Assembly: GCA_963971285.1 (NCBI GenBank)
Contig: OZ020260.1
Span: 4,560,798 to 4,624,797 of the forward strand
Direction: 5' to 3'
Length of the DNA: 64,000 bases
Source of the DNA: Astropecten irregularis
Taxonomy: Eukaryota; Echinodermata; Asteroidea; Paxillosida; Astropectinidae
The notes under the pieces are model-generated. The model was not told the DNA's origin and searched no databases. It was given only the letters and a program-made list of their open reading frames with translations. The position numbers and the translations under genes are program-made. Of this stretch, positions 53,401 to 62,400 are shown in pieces. Each line of letters opens with the position of its first letter. Positions within the stretch are counted from its first letter, which is position 1.

Positions 53401-56400
53401 GTTTACATTCGTTTATATTCATTTACATTCATTAACATTCGTTTGCATTCGTTTGCATTCGTTTACATTCATTTACATTCGTTTACATTTGTTTATATTT
53501 GTTTACATTCGTTTATATTCATTTACATTCATTTACATTTGTTTACATTCATTTACATTCGTTTACATTCGTTTACATTCATTTATATCGTTTACATTCG
53601 TAAGTTCATCTCTAGAATAGAATTCTTTACTTGGTTGCTCTATAGCTCCTGCTTTCCGAATACCATCATAACCCGCGTCCTCTCCTGCGGTCTGAAAGAC
53701 TTTTGCAACAGCCAGTCCCAGGGCTTGGTGGCGTCGGACAAGAAGGTGCCTAAGATGGCCTCAGTGGTGGGCATCCTGGGCCACCTGGCTTCTCAGCACT
53801 CGCAGGACATCAGGAAGGCCCTCTTGGAGCTCTTCCAGGTATGCTTGATAAACCGTTTTATATTTGAGTCCTCAGGACCTTTGGGCCAATTCCTCAGACC
53901 TGATATGACTCAGGTACAAGTCCTCCGGAAGATTATCGGAGGAAACAGACTGGGATGTCCAGCTAACACCTCTGGTTCCTTCAGAATCCACTTCTGTTCC
54001 TTCCAAGAGTTGTTCACACATTGCAGTGAAACGGCGCTATAACACACTTTTGGCTATACCAAACATCATCCTTGGCTCCCAATTATTTCATACAATGTAT
54101 AGTCATGCTGAACATTGTTCATTATAATGAACGACCACTTTAACAAACAATTTCTGTGCAACTCGGCATGTTCGTTATAGTAGCGTTCCACTGTACACTG
54201 TACTTTTCACAGTTTTTACAAGCTCTTGACTACAGTCTTTGATTTTTGGCTTAGCAGATATTCCTAATTTCCTTAAAATAGGTTGGCAGTATGCCAGCGA
54301 TTGTATCTCGGCCATGTGAGACTTTCAATCTTTGTTGGATCTCCACATGCATGCTTTTGATTTTGTTGTCTTTTTCTTGGCAGGAGAGTTTAGTTAGCGA
54401 CGAGGAGCAGCACTTGTTCACTGTTCCCTTCCTACTGCAGCTGGCCACCATGTCCCCCATGCTGCTGCGAGTCATCACCACCGACTTCGTCCAAGCATGT
54501 GAGTCTCACGGCACCTTTTTCTCGGTTTTGTATTAAAAGGAATCGCCCAGAATGAGTGCAACTGCACTGAAACAGGAAAGTGGGGCATGTTCAACAAGTG
54601 TGCCAGTTCCTGCTGCTGCATCTATATCACTTGATCTGTCAGGTCCGCTATGATCTCTTGGATTGCCGGCAGAGGAGTCCAGGTTTTAAACTTTTCACCC
54701 CAGGGCGGCTCCAGATGAGTTCGCCGTGTGGATGAGCACTCTAGTGGGAAAAAGCCTTTAGAGACTTCTATCACTGGGCAGTACTGTCTCATCTTTTGCA
54801 TCTTTCAGATCTTTCTCTTCAGCCTCATCTGTCTAATCTAATTTTGTCATTGTGCCTTTTTTGTTTTTGCCCCCTCCCAACCTCCACCCCCTACCCCTGC
54901 CCTCCTGTCCACTGGCCCCCTGCCCCCCTGCCCTGCTGCCCCCAGTGACGCCCGAAGTCCTGAACCGTCTATCAGAGCAGTTCCTCAAGTCCTCGGTGCT
55001 GTTGCAGGACAAGGACAGCCTGCTGACACTGGTCATCCACCTGATTTGCCGCTCGGGCAGCGGCGCCTTCAAGCTGCTCTGCTTCCTGCTGGACAGGGCC
55101 TGCGACGGCGGCCGGGAGTCAAAGGTCAATGAGCATGTGCAGAAGACCTGTGCGCTGATACTGGTGGGTGTTTAAAAACATTTTTTTTTAGAATTTATAT
55201 TTTATTAATAATGAAATGTGGCAATATGGGCAATTCGAAATGGTGCGCCACCAAGAGTTTGCAACACGTTGGCGATCACAACGTGTATAATCTGTCGACC
55301 CTTTCCAGGTGGGCATTGGGTCTGGTCGACAAATTCCTTGAATTGTGATTGGCCAACGCATTGCAAACTCTTGGTGGTGCTTCTTGCCCGAACAGGATGC
55401 CATTTGTATTTTGTGCAGCACAACTGGCATAAACCACATTATTGAGAATAAGAGGGTTGACTGTTTGTTTCTTTAAACACAGGACCTCTTGCTACTAGAC
55501 CTGCAGCGGTCAGTCTACAGCCAGACCGGTAACCTGTCTCTGGCCCAGCAGACGAGCATGTCCTCCTCGCTGCCGGACACCATGATGGACATTCCCTTCC
55601 TGACCGAACTGCAGAAACACACCAACACCTTATGCACGGACATCTTGACCGCTAGTGACCAGAGGTCAGTTTTAATATTAAACCTGTTCATTTCAAATCG
55701 TATGGATTCTTGAACTTAAGGCCTTCCTGAATCTGCCCCTAAGTCCAACAATGCACTGTATTCCTATAGGCCTTTTTCACACTATCTTCTTTTCAATCCG
55801 TGTTGAAACCAACCCGGATCTGCCCCGGTTCAGCCCGGCAAGTTTTTGAACTGGATTAAAGAGACGCTATGTTCACACTATATTTTTGTGTGAACCGGTT
55901 CATACGACACTTATCACAGTGAAAAATACAGTTTGGAACCTGGTTGAGATTTTTAACCCCAGTCCCCACCAGGGTTGATTTCAATCTGGTAATAGGCTGT
56001 CCTACCCAGGTTGGCTTGGGGTTGAAACTTTTCGAGTGTGAAAAGGGTTGAAAAAATAACTTATGCACTGCAGCCCATCCAACTCATTGGATATGATGGG
56101 TTATCCTTCGTAACTCGAGTTATGAGTGATTGTAGGGCTTTGTAAAATCGACCCCTAGGTTAATTCCACCCCCCACCCCCCCCCCCCCAAAAAAAAAAAT
56201 TGAATATACGTAGCTGAGAGAAAAATCTTTTATATAAAAGTTGTGAAAACCAACCCAAAAGGGTATTTATCCAAAGCATTTTCATTTTAGCCATTGCTTA
56301 AATAAAAAACCATTTTCGTTTTGTTTTTGTGACCAAGGTTACCATGGTTACAGAGACTGCTCGGTTTGATTGGCGTGCATTGTGGGGAGAGCTGCGCCAC

Positions 56401-59400
56401 TGGTATCCTGACCTGCATACTCATCAAGCAGTCCGCAACGTCCAAAGTAAGTCAGATTCATTTTTAGTGTTGTCTGCAACCAACGAACGACAAGGCTTTT
56501 CTGTGATTTCTTAGAAATGCCAAGTTATTTTCAAAGACATTTGTCCCCATGCCTCCATTTATACCATTTTCTTTACTTCTATAATGTTGATTGTTTTGAT
56601 TGTTGCCAACTGAGCTATTCAACCCTTTGTTGGTGGTGTCTCTATTCTAACCACTAACATACTATAGTTGAGCACTGCCATAACAAACTTAGCGGAATGC
56701 ACAGATATTGTCTGTTATAGTGATCTTTCGTTGTAGTGATTTAAAGAACCACACATATGTATATGGTATGTATTGTACATATAAATTGGGAGCCAAGGAT
56801 GATGTTCGGTATACATGTAGCGTTGTTCATTGTAGTGGCATTCCACTGCATATACCAAGGATCATTTTAGATTCGCACAGCATTAACAATATGCAACCTG
56901 AGAAGTGACATCAGTTATCCCTGATTTTAATTACCGACTGCTCTGTTGTGTGGTTTTTCTTGACCCCCAGGTCAGCTTATTTACCTCTCTGCAGGCAGAA
57001 ATTGAAGCGGCATATCCCAACATCCTGCCCAGGACGCTTAACAAGACCATGAACCAGCTACAACGAATTGAGGAATCTGAGGTTTGTCAAAATGAAAATA
57101 ATAATAATATCTACTTATAACACATAATAAACAAATATTCTCTATGCACGTTATATATTATTATCCCTGGTTTTTCGGGCCATAATTTACATTCCTGAAA
57201 CCATCCCAACTCCCAGGAGAGTAATACAGCCCTGGCTGCCGTATTCAGCGCACAGAGGCTAATCTAACACACAAAGCCATCTCTACCCTCTCAGGTACCC
57301 ATTTACACCTGGGTGAAGAGGAGCAATATGTGACAAAGCGTCTTGCCCAAGGACGCAAGCACCACCAGCCCATGGCTGGATTAGAACCCACAATTTGTAG
57401 ATTGACCACAAGACTCGTCTTGGGTTTTAACACACCGAGAAAGGTATTTAATGTTTTTTTCATTCTGCCTCTCTGTAGACTCTTCAGCTGCTCCTGAACC
57501 TGACCCAGCTAGTCAAGTGGGAGACGGCGGGCAAGGGCCGGGGCGTGGCCAGATCCCGATTCGCCAACGCCTTAGTCCCCCACTTGCACTCCCTGTCCAC
57601 CCAGCTCCACCACGCAGACCTGGCCGTCGCCACCGGTACCGTGGAACTCCTGTACCTGATTGGCCGGCCCGAGCCTGTCTCCATGGTGACGCTGGTGGGC
57701 GTGGCCCAGTCGGCCGCCGAGTTTTTCTTCACGGCCCTGCATCTGAGACCAGGTAAGGCTAGTCTGTCTTAAATCCATTTTTACACTTGAGACAAAAAAT
57801 GTGCTTAGCACAAAAATTTGCTAAGCATGACATTTCTGTCTTAACAAAAATAGGGTTAACAACACAAATTTCCATGTATTTTGTTTCGCTTGTGATTGTT
57901 CTTTGGCTGTTGTTCACCGACCATGAATATCAAATGAAATTTTTTACGTTGGTTTGTTTAATTAGGCAAGACAGTTTTGTGCTAAGCAAATATTTGTGCT
58001 TAGCAGCCCCCATGAGCACTGAGCTCTTGCTTCTTGTACCAGTTGCCTTCTTCGATTTGGACTCGAAGTTTAAGCCCTGGCTTTGCATACTGTGTTGTGT
58101 TTTCTTGCAGAGGCTTTTGATAAGCAGCGCGTTCTCAGTCACTGTCAGAGGTACCTGGCGGCTTGGTCTCAGTTACCCATGGGGCAGCAGCTGGTCATCA
58201 GGACGCTCATGGAGGGCATATCAAATCGGGTAAGTCACATCCAATGATTGAATCTGGAAGGTTATACATTGGTGTGACAGTCGATTTCACTGTGACAAAA
58301 CACTAAGATTGATCTCAAAGCAGCCTATCCATTCTTATTGCGAAGGAAAAGTGTGATGTCACAATTATTATAATAGAGAGGTTTCGCTGTGTCACGGATA
58401 CCAATACGCGAACGGATACATCTCAATACGTCATCACTAAATTGCAGTCAATGTGACTTATAACCGTTATATCAGGGCTGGAAATAAGGTTTTGTGAGGG
58501 CAAGGCCAATTTTCTATTGCAAGGGGCACTTTCATTGGAAAATCATAATGTCTATGGAAAAATTTGAAGGGGCACCAAGGCCAAGAACCAGGGCAGCGAA
58601 GGTCATGGCCTCCGTGGCCTCCGTTTATTTCCAGCCCTGTTATATACAACTTTGCATATTCATTTGCAACAGATATCTGCAGCCATTTGCGTACCGTAAC
58701 TAAAAAAAACGGATATTGTCTTTGCAGATTTTGTAGTGGACTGTCATTTGTAAGTCAGCAATTTTCCACCTTGTCATTGTTAGTGGTGTCATCGATGGAT
58801 GTTGTGTGGAATTTGTAATTAGAAAAGAGAGGAGTAGACTGAAAATAAGGCGACAGTTTGTCATAACCCAGGCCTCACATGTCATCTCATGTTCATCTCA
58901 TGTTCAATATCACAGCAAAACTGCCATCTGTTTGGAGGTACACCACGCATAGAGGGCGACGTGGCACCCCTGCGCGAGAAGCCCACCTCTCTCCTGAAGG
59001 AGAACCAGAAATTTGCCAACGCGTCCTTCACCTTGCCGGCCAGCAACTCGGCCGTCTTCCACGCGGGGACCATCGGTAGAGGGCTGAAACCCAAATCAGC
59101 TCAGGCCGACGTGTCAAAGGTCAGTCATTGACAAATCCAAACAAAACTCGGAGCTTTGCCTACCTCAGATCTCCTGTCTCTTAATTTCTTTTTCTGAACA
59201 AGAGAGAATTGAGCTTATTCAATGTTTAAATACTTTGGTTTTTGTCAAAGAAAGGCAGATTCATGAGCAAAAATATCAAGAAAGTTTCAGCAACAGTCAT
59301 CTGTGAAATTTCCAGTCCCATACGGTACTCACTTTTTGAGAAAACATTTAAAAAAGCCCACAGTATTTTTAAAATCTTTTCACTTTTCACTGTTTCACAT

Positions 59401-62400
59401 TGTTGATCTTTTAAAGTCGGATCAAAATTGTTTTTTGGTCATTGCCTTTACTCTTTTCTTGCTGAATACACCATTTCAGGCAGAAAAACGTGACCGATAT
59501 GGTTCTACCATCACCATCTTTATAAGTTATAGGTAAAATCTGTGGAGATTTCTGTTTCGGTATGCTACCAAAGTATGATAAGTACCTTTAAACCCAGCCT
59601 CCCTAAACATAAACCTCAAAAATATTGTATGTTTTGTGAAATTGGCCCTGAAGTGTACTCTGTGGTTGTTGTTTTTTTCCAGGAGGCCGTCATGTTGAAC
59701 TGCCAGTGTTTCTTGGACACCATGCTGGCCTGCTGCACGCTCCCCGACCCTCCTCTCGGTCAGCCTGCCTCGGCGCCGCTGAGTCTCAAGCCGGTGGATG
59801 AGAAGGCCGCCCGGACCATGGCGGCCATGCTGATGGAGCTAGCCTGTCCTGACATGACCCACGTCGGGGTCACTTGGCCCGAGGAGGAACACATGAAGTT
59901 AACTGTGGAGAGGTACAAATCCTATTTGATAATTTGTGGTCCAAAAGTGAGATTGTTTTACTCAAAGACGAGGTAGCTTCATTTCTGGTCCATATTGGCC
60001 TTAAAATCTATCCATCTTTCAAATTAAAGGTATCATACTTTGGTAGTATACTGATGGTATAAAGATGGTGATGGTAGAAACATAAGGCCATAAAAATTAA
60101 TTTGTGTTATTGGTGTAACCTGCCCGCCCCAAAAATATGCCCCCACCGTAAACATTTTAAACCAAAAAAAACAATTTTTTTTTTTTTAAATCGGGTAAAA
60201 TATTTAATAAATACAATTTAAAAAATCGCAAATTTGTATGCAGATTAAAAGCTTAAAAGGAGCAAAAGATGGAAACCAGACTGGTTAAAGTTGTTTTGTC
60301 ATTTCTTGTCTTTATTTGACTCGTCAAATACTGTGATATACAGGAAAAAAAGCATTTAATACAGGAAAAATTTAACTAAAAAAAAAAAAAATCCGCCCGC
60401 CCTACCCTATTTTCCAACCCTCCGTTACTCCAATACAACAATTTTTTTTTTATGGCGTAACGTTAAAATTGTTCTGCCTGAAATGCTTCATTTATCCAGA
60501 AAAGAGTAAAACCAATGACCAAAAACAACTTAAAGTACGCTGTTTCTTCTTCATTTTGTTTTGTAGGGATTTATATGTCAAGAGAAGATTTGAGGAAAAC
60601 CCAATATTTTGGGACATCTTGGAAATCATCAGTAAAGGTAAGCAGTTATAAAGAATGGCATTTAGCTGGTATCTTATTTGGCCCTAATACATTACTAGAT
60701 ACTTACGTAGTACCATTTTTCATTCTAATCTCCTTCCCAGGGCTGTGTTCTTATCATATTGTTAATACAAAGGCTGTAAAGTTTTACATTTCCGGTTCAG
60801 ATGATATCGAGTTTGTTATTTCGATGAAACACATTTTTTCGCAAAGTTAGCATGTTCAGTATGAAATGAACTTGATTCATGTTGACGGAAGGCCAGGGGA
60901 AAGTAAAATGTCGCTTAAGGGGTCGATTTTACCAAACTCGTAACTTTTGCAGAAATACCATGTAAGAATCGTTCGTACTTTTGCACTTCTATTTCGTTCG
61001 TACTTCTCGTAAGGTCTCAATGTCTCGACTAGTCTGCTGTAGTCCTCATCAGTAGACTGTCTCCTGATGATGACTAGGGCAGGCTACTTGAAACGTTGAG
61101 ACCTTACGAGAAGTGCAAACGAAATAGAAGTGTGAAAGTACGAACGATTCTTACATTGTATTTCCGCAAACCGATCCGCATACCAATTGTCACCATGTAA
61201 AGCCTCAAATCTTTCTTTTCATTGTAACTTGGTATCAATCGTAGGATTTATGATGCATTGCAGCCCTACGTAAGACACGATGGAATGTCCTTCGTAACTG
61301 GAGTTACAATCGATCCTATGGCTTCTTTAGCTGAGTTTGAGGAAGACTCATCCTAATTCTCATCACCCTTTTGAATTCTCCCTCCCAGTGCCGACAGCCT
61401 TATGCCAGTGCTCTGTGCTGTTGTACAGTCTTCAGGCAACGCTCATTTCTTTCTGGGACACGAGTCGAGAGTCGAAAGGAGAGAATGCGCCAACCCAGCT
61501 GAGAGCCACGTGCAGACTGCTAGAATGCATGAACCAGGTAAGATATCACATATCGAGGCTGCTGATTCTCCTTTGTATCATTGAATGGTGAACCAACAAA
61601 ATCGACTGGAGTGGGATTCGAATCTGCGACCCTGGAACACCTTAATTACTAGTTGAAATAAAAAAACAAACAAAAAACAGTTGTTTTAACAGCTGAGCTA
61701 TCTGGTTGATTGTGTCCCAAATCGTTTTTATCTTTTGTTTTCCTGTCAGACGCCGTGAAACCATTCACATCCTGCTTTATCCCAAGGATCATTTAAGATA
61801 CGTGCAGCATCAACAATGCCGCAACCTGAGATTACGTACGAGGGATCACTCAAAGGGAAACAGCCTTGTTCAATTTTATGATAGAAATATGCATTCTTTT
61901 CAGGTTGTGAAAATCCTGAATTTGGTTTCCTATACTACACCGGTTTTTACAAACCTGTTCCACCTGCACAATGATGTTATGAAGGAGAGCAGAGAAAACT
62001 GACTAGAGCGGGATTTGAACCGGTGACCTCTGGGTTACCGTAGTGGGTACCCTACTGACTGGACTTTCCGGCATGTTGACAGTCCTCCAAATTTTCTGTT
62101 TTTTTTTTTTTTATTCCTGTTCAGTTGAAAGTCACAAACTGTGAAACCATACATAGCAAGGATCGATTTATGATAGTAGCCACATCAGCAATGCTGTCGA
62201 ATGTCATTCTATGCGACTGATGATAGATATCTTCTCAGCGATTGAAATTTGCATACAGGTCAGGAGACCAGCAGACAGAACTGAAGTCAATTTTCTAATG
62301 ACACTGGTTTCTGTGGTTACCAACTCGTTTCTATCTCTTCTTTACAGTCTGGTTACCTGCCTACCCCTCTGTGCTACTGCAGTCTTCTCATACCTAGTCT

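Noticed and set aside
53264..53603. CRISPR-like array
   Set aside because: Units are 10 bp with no spacers, inside an intron of a eukaryotic gene.
53239..54042. 267-codon open frame on the plus strand
   Set aside because: Its first two thirds read through the 10-bp minisatellite in INTS5 intron 5 and the rest runs in and out of INTS5 exon 6. The repetitive F/I/Y/H/L/S composition is an artefact of the repeat.
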